Notes: generated by a model from the sequence alone, not told the origin. 64,000 nucleotides of DNA from Conoideocrella luteorostrata (GCA_032433595.1 JASWJB010000154.1:32356-96355); one strand, 5' to 3'. Positions 44,263 through 56,694 are shown, numbered from the stretch's first letter. Program-made: numbers and translations.

Positions 44263-45858
44263 ATGCTCACCAGGGGATGGCAGTCGCGCCAGAGCGCTAA
44301 GAGGGCCATCCTCATGGCCATTCTCATGTCGCCGGTCCTCCTGCTCGTCATTTTTTACATGCGGCCGTATTCTCGAGAATCGAATTTCAGATCACCTCCA
44401 GCGCTCGATACATCCCATCAAAGCGGCAAAGAATCGCAAACGAGCCGGCCTCCCGGCGTCAAAGCCTTCGACGAAATAAACTGCCAATGGAACGATACCC
44501 GTCTAGTCGAGATTAAGGATCGATACGGCCTTCAGGACAAATTCCAATATGTCAAGCGTCTTGTGCGGTTCTCTCGCAAGCCGCATATTCGTCGCGAGAT
44601 CATAACCAAGCTCTCCCAGCCGCTGCTAAAGGACAATTTCCAACTAGTGGACACGTCTCGCCCTGGCTCGGGCCGTTCTGATTGCTCCGACGCCATCGAA
44701 GTGCCCGTGACCGCGTCTGGCTTTCCGCAGAAAGTCGACGCCTCGGATTTCATGTTTGGTATTTCCACCACTTACGACCGATTCCTCGCGAATTCCACAC
44801 TGTTTCTCAATGATTGGAAATATTGGCTGACCGACGGCGCCGGGAAATCCAATGGGGGTAAGTTGGTTTTGATGCTCACTGGTGCGGACGCGAGGCAGCT
44901 CGATATTGCCCACAAACTTGTTGCCGATGCTGGTATAGACGTTGAGTTGTATGAGTCTGACTCTGCCTCGAAGATGGCAGTCCGTTATCTTACTCTCGTC
45001 CCCACAATGTATAATCACCAGGAAGCGCGCCGGAAGAAGTGGCTTGTCCTGTGCGATGATGACACTTTCTTTCCCTACATGCATACCCTCATCACGAGGC
45101 TCGCAGACTATGACCACACGAGGGAGATGTATATTGGGGCCCTGTCAGAAGAGGTCTTCGCCATTCTGCGTCATGGGTCGCAGGCTTTTGGCGGCGCAGG
45201 CGTCTTTCTTTCGTTGCCCACAGCCAAAAAAATTACTGAATTTTTCGACATATGTTCATCGAACGAAAAGCTCCTCGAGGCGGAGGAACAGGGAGATAGG
45301 ATCCTCCAGCAATGCATATATCAACATTCAGAAACAAAACTATCGACAATCTGGGATCTCTGGCAACTGGACCTGGAAGGTGATCCTGCGGGTTTCTATG
45401 AATGGGGCATCCAACCGCTGTCACTTCACCACTATCGCAGTTGGCACAACGCCCTGCCGAGCGAATTCACCAAGATTTCATACGCATGTGGCGAGGACTG
45501 CACGCTCCAACGATTTCAGACAACCGATAACTTCATCATTTCGGGATACTCGATTGCCAACTACCCAAAAGGCATTGACTTTGACACGCGCCAAATAGAG
45601 GCTACATTCCGCTCAGTATACACGGTCGAGGGTGGAAACTTCGACTACAAGTTTGGCCCTCAGCGGCAATCACTGGTGATGACAGGACGAAAGAATTCTT
45701 GGGAGCTGCGAGAGTCAAGCATTCTGCCTGATGGATCCGTCTTGCAGACTTACGTACGGCTAGGTGGGGATCCTCGCTGGGTACAAAAGGACAATCAGCC
45801 TATAAACACTAGTGATGGAGTTATAGAACTAATTTGGGCACCAAGCGAGTCATCTTAG
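44263..45858 (+). CDS. family-31-like (Fringe/DUF604) glycosyltransferase
   Basis: An intronless frame of 531 aa with type II topology: a short basic cytoplasmic tail, one membrane anchor at about 14-33, a Ser-rich stem and a lumenal catalytic domain. The metal-binding Asp triad is in KWLVLCDDDTFF (about 264-266), after ARRKK, which is the usual position in fungal Fringe-like enzymes; GGAGVFLS and a C-terminal beta-rich domain follow. Enzymes of this group transfer hexose from nucleotide sugars in the Golgi. The acceptor is unknown. Its upstream region carries the palindromic CGGAGTA cluster. Confidence 0.85.
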   Translation: MLTRGWQSRQSAKRAILMAILMSPVLLLVIFYMRPYSRESNFRSPPALDTSHQSGKESQTSRPPGVKAFDEINCQWNDTRLVEIKDRYGLQDKFQYVKRLVRFSRKPHIRREIITKLSQPLLKDNFQLVDTSRPGSGRSDCSDAIEVPVTASGFPQKVDASDFMFGISTTYDRFLANSTLFLNDWKYWLTDGAGKSNGGKLVLMLTGADARQLDIAHKLVADAGIDVELYESDSASKMAVRYLTLVPTMYNHQEARRKKWLVLCDDDTFFPYMHTLITRLADYDHTREMYIGALSEEVFAILRHGSQAFGGAGVFLSLPTAKKITEFFDICSSNEKLLEAEEQGDRILQQCIYQHSETKLSTIWDLWQLDLEGDPAGFYEWGIQPLSLHHYRSWHNALPSEFTKISYACGEDCTLQRFQTTDNFIISGYSIANYPKGIDFDTRQIEATFRSVYTVEGGNFDYKFGPQRQSLVMTGRKNSWELRESSILPDGSVLQTYVRLGGDPRWVQKDNQPINTSDGVIELIWAPSESS

Positions 45859-48800
45859 TGCCAGCTTACCAACAGTACATGTACGATTTATGTAGAACTA
45901 GAAAGCATTGACATTGAAGAAGTTTAACGCTACAATTGCGCGGGAGTATCGAGCTCTACCTGTGCAGTTTCTCTTGCGCTCTTTTAGAGTTCTTAGAGGG
46001 CCATTACCAACGGCTATATGGAACCATTACGTACTCCCTAAGGTTGACTACTATTGCCGTACCCGTCTTGCGACAAAGGAAGCGGCTCGCTAGACTCCTA
46101 GAAGTTATTCAGATACTGAAGCTGCCCACATATTTGTCGACCCCAAAGTGTCGCTCGACGTAGGCTGTGTTTACCGTTCTCGATCTCACTCGTCTATTCA
46201 GACCAAAACGCCTTTATAAACAGCAATATATGATGGTAGCATTATGAAGGGATGTCGCGTCCTGGATTCTTGACTAATCGAATAGTTAACCCCTCCCGGG
46301 AGTTATTACGTATGATCAATGTGTTGAGACTGACTGCATTATCCCGGATCGTGAGAGCCTTTTCTCGGTCTTTCTAACATCTAACGCCTACTTTTAGGTT
46401 GCGTCAACTCTCAGACTTGCCACAGCTGCCACAATTGGACCAAGAACTGCAGCACAGATTTCCTGTCACGAGAATGAATAAGCTGTCGAGGTTGAAATCG
46501 TTAGCTTTGAACGCTTCAAGTCGTCGGGGGCTTTCATTAATGAGCACGGCTTTAATTAATGATAAATGCAACACCACCATGTATACATCGTCACAACACG
46601 CAAGAGCTGTACATAATTAGACTGATTGCTGTTTTCGTCATAATCGGATTTAAACCGATGGCCAAGCGCAGCTTAATCCCACCGACCCGGCTAGCAGCTT
46701 GAAGTCTACGCGCCTCGTTATGTTCGTTTCACTCTCTATTGTCATCTGCATTGGCGACTTCTCACGCATGGTGGTCTACGGGCTTTCCGGACGTTATCGT
46801 TCCTGGTAGTGAATTGGTACCGATAAGCCTCAGTTCGACTTGGTCGGGATATGTTCCGCGTTTTTGCCAAAGTCTGTGGTTCATGAGGCAAGGTCCGCCC
46901 AACAAGACTATTTGCGCCGTCATCGAGGCGCATATGTGGAAATGATGGGTGGAAGAGTTGGAAATGTCAAAGCCGCACTCGCCAACAGGATAGGAGGGGT
47001 TTCCAAGACGGCGAGCTTCGAAATAGATGATAGTGAGGTTGCATCTCTCTCTCCGATCGCTTCTGGCATTGTATCGATCACTGACGGAAATCGGATCTCC
47101 CATCGTTCTCATTCTTCCGTAAAGTTTTTGCTTTGAATGCATGACGAGATGAACAGTGCACATGCTATGAGTCGAAGTCAACAATCGGACTTGGGGATTC
47201 ATGCCTCTAGTTTATAAGGCCCCGCGTAATATGCCAATATGAGAACCTCGACGTATCGTAGATTCGATATAATTCAGAAACAGTGAGAGACGTTAAGATA
47301 CGATCATTACTGCAGTAGTATCCCCAATGTCATGATAGTCTGAGTGACTTCTGGTCGAGACGGCTGCGCTACTGCAAGTAAAATGCCTCAGGCATACGAA
47401 ATCCGGGTGCCTCACTGCGAGAAGCACCGCAATTTTCTTGTTTGGGGACGTCAATCAAAGTCGCAGGACTGAAACAAAGCGAATAACCTCGCCACTTCGA
47501 TTGCCCGCTAATCACCACTGGGTTTTCATCCCGTCGTATCGTAAGCGGTTTTCCTGAACCTCTCGCGAGCGACATTATGCTTAGGATGGAAATATCATTG
47601 TGAACGAGTCTGAACGCCAAGTACAGTCTCAAGGCCTCGAACGATATGCCAAATGAGGCAATTACATTGACTAGTCCAATTAACAATGTAAATGGTGCAG
47701 CTGATGCCATAGTTAACTGCCATCGGGTATTTGACTCAGATGGCTAACAGGAGCCTATGGCGTATCTCGTCTAGCTTCGATAGAAACCGGTTGGGGAGAT
47801 CGTACAAAGGCGGCTATGCAACGCATCGTGCCTGATTCAACGTGATCGATAATTCTACGCTAAAGCCAAAAATGTTTGTATTAGAACCAGTTGGCAACAA
47901 TGTTTGACAAAAGACGGTGTGCTTTTCAGCAGAACCAGAGCCTCGCCAAATCTTACACAGTTCCAACCAGGCGTTGCAAGAGCAGAGAGTTGGCACCGCA
48001 CTCGGCAAAGCCGCTCTGGCACCAACATACACTCTGTATTGTAGGCGTCGTCCGGCGTGCTTCGAACATCACAGTGGGGACAATTTTTCTGTATGTTTGC
48101 CGTATTAGGTGAATGCTGTCAATGCTCAAGGGCATGATGCGTGACTGGACGACTTATGGTCGCCGAGGGTCGTCAGCTGCCACACGTGAGCTCTTGTGGC
48201 CTTGTACAGCGTGCGCGAAGACGGATGATCTAGCAATGTTTTCTTCGACAAGGTTACATACCCTCATTGAATGGAAATGTGTTGACTGCAATAAAGGGTA
48301 TTCTGGTGCGTGAAAAATCTGTCAATGTCGTCCGGTCACGCGCCATATTTTGGGATGTCCATCGGAACAACACAGTGTCAAGGCTGCTGCCGAGATGACG
48401 GGGAGGAGGAAAGAAGGGATGAGTTTGCTTCTTTATTGGGGGCCAGACTTCCCATCACAACCAACTGACCAAGCACCAAGGCCCATTCTGGTAGCCAGTT
48501 AAGATCAGACGGTGATTAAAGAAATCGCTGCGGAAGTCGGCGTAAAGAGGACAGAGATCTTGTACACAATTTTTGGTTATTTTTGTATGGCAAAAGGGGG
48601 GAAGCGGAAACAAGCAAAAAGAGAAAGATAAGAAGTAGTATACTTGAAGAACTTTATACATACATCTATAGAATCGTTTTCTATACCCTGCGCAGGCCTT
48701 GCCAAACTCTCATTAGAGTTGGCACATCTAGATAGTATCCCCAGTGATCTCCAACCATCTCTGGTCCGCACAAACGACTTTCGTCCTTCATACTCGATAT

Positions 48801-49028
48801 ACTGAAACAAAAGTCTAAAAGGCTTAAATACTCCATACTACAGCTAGGTCTTCTCAAATGGCGGGTGTTGTGTCGTGGTCTATAGGCAGATGGCTCAATC
48901 TAGTATACGTGTATACCTGGAGAACTTTTCTGTGGCGCAATTCACCCACCAAAGCCTCTGGGTGATCAACACAAGCTGTACCGCGAATTCACGACACCAC
49001 CCTAAGACGGCCTGGGCTTTGTCGAGAT
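45859..49028. other. gene-poor region
   Basis: No supportable gene was found in 3.2 kb. Open frames at 46762-47202 and 47369-47710 (both minus; the latter starts with a hydrophobic segment) and a CxxC-containing frame at 48113-48313 (plus) were inspected but could not be joined into a gene. A tRNA-like T-arm near 46640 was rejected. Confidence 0.4.
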
Positions 49029-49729
49029 TCACTCGTCCTTGGCTAGCGTTTTATCCAAGTTCATCCGCGGAGTTTTTCTGTCCCTTATCAGCCGCAATAC
49101 CTTCTCGTCCGAAAGCCACATCAGCCTCAGCCACGACGGATACTTGAAGATGCGAATAAATATTGGTGGCTCGACCATGACGTGCAAGTGCAGGTGGTGC
49201 ACCGAGATAATGTCTGGAAGGATAATGGGACCAAGTGTACGCCTGCCCCTATGATAGCCGCTGTGGATAGTAGAGGGTGGTATAGGCTGCGGCTGAGCTG
49301 CTAGGATCATTTGTTTGACGCTTTTCATGTGCTCAACTGGTTGTCACTGATCAGTTTGTTTTATCGGCACAATGTCAGATTTGCTTTCTGGGGAACGTAC
49401 GGAGAGGCACATCCTCGGAGGTTAGCGCCTCAATGTCACGAATGTGTCGGGCTGGGGGGCTTTTGGGCAAGATCAGCCAATGTTCGCGACCTGCCTTGCG
49501 ACGGTTATCCACGACAAAGACCTTTTCATCCTGCAACGTGATCAGCATCCGCTTGTCATGGGAGGTAGAGAGAAAGATGTGCGGTCTCTAGGTGACCGGG
49601 TGTGAATCCGCTTACTTCAAAAGCAATATTCGTGAAGTTCCTTTTGTCGCAGAATTTGCAATCATGTTGCTTCTTTTCTGTCCACTCAAGATTTTTGAGG
49701 TAGTGCCAAACTCGTCGGAAGAAATCCAT
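49029..49729 (-). CDS. HIT-domain (histidine triad) nucleotide hydrolase-like protein
   Basis: Three exons read leftward: 49729-49616, 49530-49401 and 49336-49029, giving about 183 aa with phases intact. The first exon carries CKFCDKRNF, the second VFVVDNRRKAGREHWLILPK, and the third the histidine triad HHLHLHVMV after GPIILPDIIS. The order and spacing fit fungal HIT proteins related to aprataxin, DcpS and Hint, which hydrolyse nucleoside phosphoramidates, dinucleoside polyphosphates or AMP-lysine adducts through the middle His. The substrate cannot be told from sequence. None of the single open frames shows the whole domain, so the gene would be missed without splicing. Confidence 0.82.
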
Positions 49730-50302
49730 GCCGAATGCGTGACAAGACTTTTGCTTAGTCGCGGTCGGATGGTATTTGAGGGTCACCAAGCCTAATTACT
49801 TGGAGAAATCGTACGGAGTCCGAGGCGATGTAATGCCAACTACGGAGTAGCAAGATCCGGCAACGGTACGGAGTAGTCTGGTGGCGTTTGTAGTTGGGCT
49901 GCAGCAATGTGGGTTTGTTGCTTCCGGGGGGTGCGGGCTTTTTGAGCTCAAACACAGCAGCAGCTTTGTCACCTGATGCACTGTAGTACAGGGCTGTGCC
50001 CGCTGTGCTCGCTGTGACTGTAGTTAGTTCTGAAGACGTCACGACGGGTGAACAAGGTCTCGTTACTCGTAAGATTCTTCGCGCCGCTCCAAACATCACA
50101 ATTCTCTTTGCTCTTTTCACTACAGGAAATCATAATCACGAGATTCTTTGCTTTGTTCGCTATGGGGAATCATCAAGTCACCGGCCACCTCCATTCTCTT
50201 TCGCTCCTGGGGCCTTCTCCATGGTGACGCAGTCTGCCTGTGCTACGCTCCCCGCACCGCCAATACACATGCGCACGTGGCAAGCATACAGCTGCCCTTT
50301 CA
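49730..50302. other. intergenic spacer with CGGAGTA motifs
   Basis: No gene was seen. It holds three motif copies, near 49814, 49842 and 49866, in the upstream region of the HIT gene. Confidence 0.5.
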
Positions 50303-51355
50303 TTACGCCCATGTGCGCACCTGGGTTGGCGGTTTAGTCATCAAGTCCTTGAATAGGCCCGGCGCATCCCAGACCAGATTGAGGAACGCGAAGATTATAA
50401 CCAAGCCAAAGGAGCATAGGGGACCAAGAAGGGCAAAAATAGTGAAGCCGTACGAGGCCGTGCTAAACCTGGGGTCGTCTTTCAGTTGTGTTGAGAAGCC
50501 GACCTGCATCGCCGTCAATACGAGGGCGACAAAGACGGCGCCTGCCGCTATCCAGGACAAATTATCGCGGAAGACGCTGCTGTAGTTATGCCACCGTCGG
50601 AGGTATGGGTTGAAGGGGGATCTGCGCTGTACGACATGGATGGCGTTGATGCGAGACAGACGGAGCTCGCCGCGCAGGAACCGCGGATTCACCTTTTTCG
50701 GATCATGGTTTCTGAGGAGCTCTCGAGCGAGTCTTTTCCAATCTTGCCATTTGATCTTGGCGTCGTTGGCTGCTCGGGGCAGGAGTCGTTTTTCATTGGC
50801 GATGAAGAAGTCGGCCTCCGAGGAAATAAGACAGGCGTATGAGTAGAGGAAACCATTAGCAATCTGACGTAGATGCTGCATGCACCGTTGGTCTACATTT
50901 CGACCCTGTTTTGACGACCCGATGGTACTGGCGGAGCTCTCATCTCTCTCGCATCTGCAGCTACTATCGCACTTCAGAAAACTTTCCCAGTTGTTGTCAT
51001 GGAGGAGGAACCTCGGGATGGGTTTCATAAAAATTCTGCCCTCGCTGCCGCAGAGGAGATGCAGGTCCATCCGTTCGGCGACGACAATCTCTCTCCCCAT
51101 GGCGACCTGGAAGTGCAGTTGAACAGCGGGGCGTCTGGACCCTGCAAACCACAAATGCCTCTGCATATCATCCAGGGCTCCGAGTGACAGCTCCGTTTCG
51201 AGGAAATCTGTTATATTTTCGCAGGGATCGGCCACAGCTCGGTGCCGCTTGGTTCCAGGGTTTTTATTCAGATGATAGGACGCCGGCCACGGGTCTCCGG
51301 CGCTGTTCCCGTTTCCATTCGTCCTCTGCAAGCCAGTATTGTCGTCTTCCTCCAT
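50303..51355 (-). CDS. fungal two-pass membrane protein (DUF6601-like)
   Basis: An intronless frame of 350 aa. The N-terminal part is soluble, with PRFLL and a CRC-rich patch (KCDSSCRCERDE). The middle block FLYSYACLISSEADFFIANEKRLLP and W-D-W, then RGELRLSRINAIHV, matches my recollection of a fungus-specific uncharacterised family. Two membrane segments lie at about 266-285 (LSWIAAGAVFVALVLTAMQVG) and about 308-330 (GFTIFALLGPLCSFGLVIIF). No enzymatic motif is visible. The function is unknown in the family as far as I know. Confidence in the gene is high, and in the family name moderate. Confidence 0.72.
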   Translation of the reverse strand: MEEDDNTGLQRTNGNGNSAGDPWPASYHLNKNPGTKRHRAVADPCENITDFLETELSLGALDDMQRHLWFAGSRRPAVQLHFQVAMGREIVVAERMDLHLLCGSEGRIFMKPIPRFLLHDNNWESFLKCDSSCRCERDESSASTIGSSKQGRNVDQRCMQHLRQIANGFLYSYACLISSEADFFIANEKRLLPRAANDAKIKWQDWKRLARELLRNHDPKKVNPRFLRGELRLSRINAIHVVQRRSPFNPYLRRWHNYSSVFRDNLSWIAAGAVFVALVLTAMQVGFSTQLKDDPRFSTASYGFTIFALLGPLCSFGLVIIFAFLNLVWDAPGLFKDLMTKPPTQVRTWA

Positions 51356-53890
51356 CTCAAGGACGCGAGTAAGGAAAGGAGCTAGTGGCTGCCGAGTAGA
51401 AACAGCCCAATTAGCTTGAGCGGGACGACTGGGAGAAAAGCCTTACCTTTCCGCTTCCTTCCATGAGGGCTCTCGAGAAGCGTGGACTGCAGCAGACTCG
51501 GCCTGGCGTTGCGTGCCGTGTTTATTCAGGGTTGATACACCACAGATAATGCGAATGTGTACGGGGTAACTACTCCGCAGGCTCTTCATGGTCCGCTGCT
51601 GCTCTGGCCGGGATTATATACCCTGAGACGACAAGATGGCGGCGAAGCCAGGTCAGCTCGACAGCGTCGCATCGGGGCTATAATTAGCTGACTGGCGTCG
51701 GTACCCGGCCGGCCGCCATCCCGTTACGTCGAAGACAAACCTCCCTTGGCCACTCCAGAGCCGGCTTTCACCGTTTTCCCTGGGCGTTGAGGAGCATTCT
51801 CCGCACAGCCACATGCACAGAAAGAGCTCAAGCGGTGTCGTGGAGCAAGTATAGCCAGCCATATTCGTGGACCATGCATCCTCGGCGCCAACTGCAAACC
51901 GGAACTAGGGACGGAGGAGTAGTACATAGATAAGTCAATAGATAGGATCCAGTGACGAAGCAGGATTAGGGGCTGTAAAGTCGGGAGTTGTACGGAGTAC
52001 GGAGTAATGCTATTTAGCTGCGCTCGCGAAGGATGCGCGGCCGCTGTACGATGCCGTTTGAACAAGCGCCGAGGGATATTGCCAATACCTGTCATTTTGC
52101 TGTAGTGGCTGACGGCGCCCACGGGAGCCCGCTAGGGCCGGACCGTTGGTGATATCTTCGTTAACATGTTAGCATGAGGGGTTACTGTGGCTATGCTACT
52201 GTTAAGCTAGCCTCATTGAGGAAACATCGTTTTTCAACTTTGTAAAACCAGGGACATGTATAGCAGCCCCGTGCCTTTCCTCTAGATACGCTCAATTTCG
52301 GAAGGTATTCTATTATAAATCGCCTCCATGGCTTGCTATCACCTACTCCGTACATCGAGGTAGATTCTGTTCACGAGACTTCAAGCGCGAACGGGCCTAT
52401 CGCGTATCGTATTTCTTCGAGATGTTCTGAGGTACTAAGAAGAGAGCTTCTGCTTCAGAAGATGGAACAGTAATGCAAGCCCAAGCCATTCCGTCTGAGC
52501 ACTAAGCGGCGGTGGGGGGTGGCCCGTAGCTATAATGTGCGTCAGCGAGCGCAGCTAATTAGACCAGTTACGAATCTGGAAAATAGCTTTACACACAGCA
52601 CTCTTTCCTCTAGTAAATTGTAGTAAATTAACTGCGAAAGACTTTTGTGAGTGCGGGCAACTAGGTAGCAATTTTTCTTTTAAATAATCCAGTGTAGCAA
52701 ACCGCCTGCGGCTGCGTTCTCAAAATGGGCCATGGTGCCACTGCTTTGACCTTTGACAGCCTTACTGGGCAGCTGGCCCAGTAGTTAGGTTGGACTGCCC
52801 CAATGGCCCCGTAGGGGCCGCCTGCTAGATGACCCTATAGCTGAGCTAGCAGGGTCACGCTGCCTGGCAGCCAACTTGCTGAGTAGTGCAATAACTGCTC
52901 CGTATACTCTGTATAGATACTGCTACTGCCGTACTTGTTAGAGTGCAGGCGGCGGCGGAATCGATGCCTGTCCATAGCACACTGCATAATGCCTTCAGCA
53001 GCACCAAGGAAATCACACAAATGAATGAATCATCCTGCCATCACAGCCTCTGATCTCTTCCATAACATCTCATTTTGCGGATGGCGGACCAAGCTGCAAG
53101 TGTACGGGGAGCAGCGGGCCTCGGCCATCGCCCACCGGAACAAGGACAGTGGCAAAACAACCTGGGACGAGTGCTATTCTGCGATCAAGGCAGCAGATGC
53201 ACGTCAGCTCCTCGGCCATCCAATAAAACCCTGCCGCAACGCGAGGCCCGTCACATCGCCCAGGCTGCGCCACGTTGTACAAGGAGGCTATGTAGTTATG
53301 CCGAAGCATGTATACAGCAAGTCCGATCATCCGCTTAAAAGCGGATGCAGATCCGTTTCGATTATCACATCACACTCTCCTCCTTTTTTTCTTGAACGTA
53401 ATGCTGCTAAACTCTGCCGGATATCACGGGCTAGCTCCTGGATCTAAAGTCAAGATGGAAGCAATGAAGTCATGGTACCAAGAGTATAGTGCGGCGTCTG
53501 CCTACAACATTGCCACAGGATGATGAAGCTGAGGATAAGCAAGACGATGGAGAATTGGTAAACGAAGAACTCTTTCAGGGCATGGTGCTGAAAAGCACCG
53601 GAGGCGTTAGGGGAGAGTTTATTCGCGTGGGCTCTTTCACCTACTTTTCGGATGATTGCTGGATGTTGGGTACCGTCAGCACGGTAAAAGAGTACAAGGC
53701 CATGATGCAGTTGATGGAAGGTGAAGAAATAGTCTTGACGGCAAAAACGCAATGCGCAAGGACTGTGATAATGTCACGATGGGCACTAGGGTTACCCACT
53801 GCGCCAGGAACAAAAAGATCCAGCAGTAGCGGCTGATGCCGAATACCCCCAAGTATCCAGCTATATAAGGCGTCTATCGGCCAGAGTCAC
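51356..53890. other. gene-poor region
   Basis: No firm gene was found in 2.5 kb. A tandem TACGGAGTACGGAGTA lies at about 51991-52006. A frame at 53489-53836 (see separate entry) may be a gene fragment. Confidence 0.45.
53489..53836 (+). pseudogene. possible fragment of a HET-type or other protein
   Basis: An open frame of 115 codons with an acidic start (DDEAEDKQDDGE) and a beta-rich end (GEFIRVGSFTYFSDD). The latter vaguely recalls the C-terminal part of HET-domain proteins, but no HET motif precedes it. It lies directly beside the gag relic, so it may be a fragment interrupted by the retroelement. The call is weak. Confidence 0.25.
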
Positions 53891-54721
53891 CTAACGAGCC
53901 CCTGGCAGGCTGCCCCTTCTCCGAGAGGCCTGGCCCACCAAATGGTTCCAACTCTTTGGGAACTCTTGGCTAAGTACCTGCTTCCTCGTAGCGTTGTTCA
54001 GGCTATTGATAAACATGCAAATTTGCAAGCGTTCGGAGATTCGCTCTGGGAGTTCTGCTTCCGCTCTTCTCCAGATTTTCTTATAGGCTTGAAAGGATTG
54101 ACCCTCTTCTTGCCTTAGCCCCGTCAGCGTCTTCGTTGCTTCCAAGCAGCGTAAGTCCTCATCCATTGTCCCTCTCTTCAGCCATTCCACGAAGCTGGTC
54201 CAGGTGTGTTCTTGGTATTGAACCAGCCCATCAACAGCGGCGTAACGTATCCACTGTCGCTTCGCGTCATCAGCGAGGCAGCAACTAGCATAAGCAACCT
54301 TGGTAGCATCGTCAGGGACGTTGTAATGATCCATAGTAAAGGCAGCGTTTAAATCAGAGAGGAAGTTTTGCAGGCTTTCATAGGTATCGCCCTTATACAC
54401 GGGTGCCTTAAGCTGCGCCGTTGTGATACTATATCGCGGCTGGAACGCTACGCTCTCGGTGCGAGGTAAAGGCAGCGCCATCTGCTCTAGGCCTGCTTCA
54501 GCATCTCGTAGGCTCCTTTTAAGTTCTGCGAGCTTAAGGCGCTTCTTGGCTACTCGCAGCTTCTTAGCTACTAAATCGATAGCCTTGTCAAGTGTATTTT
54601 CGTCTCCCCTTTGAAGGGTTTGGCTTATCTGTCGGGGAGAAGGAGTCTCTTGCGGATGGTCACTCGTAGCTGCGTCGTCGCTGCTAAGCGCTCGTTTAAT
54701 CGGTGCGTTCGTGTCAGTCAT
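53891..54721 (-). mobile_element. truncated retrotransposon gag gene (Ty3/Gypsy type)
   Basis: A 276-aa frame read leftward. A charged coiled-coil N-terminus (AKKLRVAKKRLKLAELKR) precedes a retroelement capsid region: APVYKGDTYESLQNFLSDLNAAF, WTSFVEWLKRGTMDEDL, LRQEEGQSFQAYKKIWRRAEAEL and FINSLNNATRKQVLSQEF. It ends without the CCHC zinc knuckle. No protease, reverse transcriptase or integrase was seen to its left, where the pol gene should be. No pair of long terminal repeats could be delimited. It is therefore a dead remnant of an element. Confidence 0.78.
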
Positions 54722-56694
54722 CTTCGATGTCTTGTCTAACGGTCTGCTGCCCTAAGGGTAGAGAGATAAAAATTGTCACGATTGGGTTCTAATAAAGTAG
54801 AGTCATGAACAAGACTCCAGATGCATTCGTTACTTCGTAGCAGCAAGGTAGCACTCTATTGTTAACGGTCTTAATCTCTGACCTCCTAAAGATTTGGTTC
54901 TCTCCTCTCTTCTTATGCTCGTCGTAACCCCGCAGCGAAGAGTTTGCTAGCTGCATGATACTCTCCCTCCGGTAGCCTTGGGTGCATCACTAGCTCCACG
55001 ACCTCACGTGGTCCCTGAATGCCCTCACAAGTGGTAGTCTGTGACAGATAAGTTTCGACCTTGCACGGGTCAAGTACGTCATTACAGTCAAGTAAGAAGA
55101 CGGTTATCGCTATAACTTCCAGCCTTCGCAGGTCACTCGCTGAGGCAACTGTTTCATAGAGAGATTCTAGCACGCCGCTCAGCATGCCGTTCTCATTCAG
55201 TAGAAGCACGAGCTGCTGGTGTGACTGATAGCTCTTGATATTATTGTACAACGTCGTGCTTGCTTAGAGGGTAACGGCGCAGAGCGCTGCCGCTCTGGAA
55301 GCCACGTCGATCACTTCAGCGATTGTTAGATCAAACTGCCCGGCCGTTTTGATACTGGAGGACTATGCCTAAAACAACATCATCTATTCGACAGGGAACA
55401 ACTCTAGACGCTCCATTCATATCAGCGTCAGAGTAGCAAAAGTGCTCAGAAGCAAGCGAATTCGGATATAGCGAGGCTGGGCTCGGCAAGCGTAAGCTGC
55501 TGTTGCTAATTAGAGGCGCAGAGCTGCACGCAACCAAAGGTTTTTGATCGTGGCCTTCCCCTGCTGTTGTTGTTTGTAACGGTCCAAGCGAGTATATTGA
55601 CAACTGGCTAGGTGACTACTACGAGTATCTAAAAGCTAAAGAAGATAGAGAAAGCAAAAACAAGAAAAGGGAAAGCTCACGGGGCTCTGTGAGCTCTTGA
55701 GATCGACGCTGTTGATCTCCCTTATTGGTGGGTCTCACTGCTGAGCCGGGACAGAGGCGAGAGCAAGCCGAGCCACTACCGGGCTCAGCCCGAGCATTGT
55801 CCTGCGGATCCCGCATCAAATTGTTACCCAGACCATCCAGGGCCGCCTGGGATCCTCTAAGAATTTCAGAGCTGAAGTTTTCCAACAAATATTTTGCACT
55901 TCCAGATTTAATTTTGATGCTCCCGCCTAACAAAAAGACTGTGCAACCGTATATCTGTCCATGATGGTTGACGAAAGAGAAGACATGTCTGGCGCTACAC
56001 GGCTGTTGTCTGAGATTTAGTCCGTGGACCGAGGCCAACACAGCTGTAAAGGCTAATTGAAGCGCAGACACTCGCGTCGGCTATACATTGTATTCTCTTT
56101 TCCAAAAACTTTCAGGCTACTTTTGACGCGGCGAGACGAAGAAATCGAGATAAGAAATGTGACTTTGTGAACGCGGACGGCCGGGGCCTTGCCTGTATGG
56201 ACTCTGTGTGGCCAGGCCATTTATTTCTGAACAGCGCATTAAGATCATGCCTGTGAGGTAGGTTGGAAGTCGCCCCTTTGTTCAATATAGCCGCCTGCAA
56301 AGTAGTAGTCTTTCAACTGTTGCGGTGGGACATTTCACGGTGCGGCTCAGGCACTGTCAAACACAGATATGCCTTCAACGATAGTGGGCTCCGCCGTGAC
56401 TGTGCGGACGAGTACTCCGTAGTCCGAGGGCTATTATTATGAGAAGGACGAGCCTTGTTTAAAACAGTAATCATTGTGTTCGATAAATACGTCAACAAGA
56501 ATTCCAGTCTGGTTTTGACTAAAATTCCGATTTGCAATACACTCCATCCTTTTGGGCGGACTAATTTGTTAGTCATGTACGTCGGAGTCGCTTCACTTCA
56601 CCGGGATCATCAGGTTCATATCATGGCGTGCGAATTAACTCAGATGCTTCAAATAGCGTCTTTGCTTTTGTTCTCCGTACAGCTTAATACACAA
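54722..56694. other. gene-poor region behind the gag relic
   Basis: No supportable gene was found in about 2 kb. Minus-strand frames at 54913-55251 and 55619-56071 are open; the second starts with a signal-peptide-like stretch (MSALQLAFTAVLASVHG), but its end is low-complexity and the frame is unconvincing. The segment nearest 54722-54780 may be the leader or LTR edge of the retroelement. A TACTCCGTAG motif lies near 56412. Confidence 0.4.

Noticed and set aside
46632..46700. tRNA-like T-arm on the minus strand (ATCGG-TTTAAAT-CCGAT) with an A-box-like stretch
   Set aside because: The acceptor ends do not pair and no anticodon arm could be folded, so it is chance similarity or a very old tRNA-derived remnant.
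47369..47710. Minus-strand frame with a hydrophobic N-terminus, possible membrane protein
   Set aside because: No conserved motif and no exons that extend it on either side.
55619..56071. Minus-strand 150-codon frame with a signal-peptide-like start
   Set aside because: The body is unrecognised, the C-terminus is a low-complexity Ser/Leu/Phe run, and no splicing improves it; evidence too weak.
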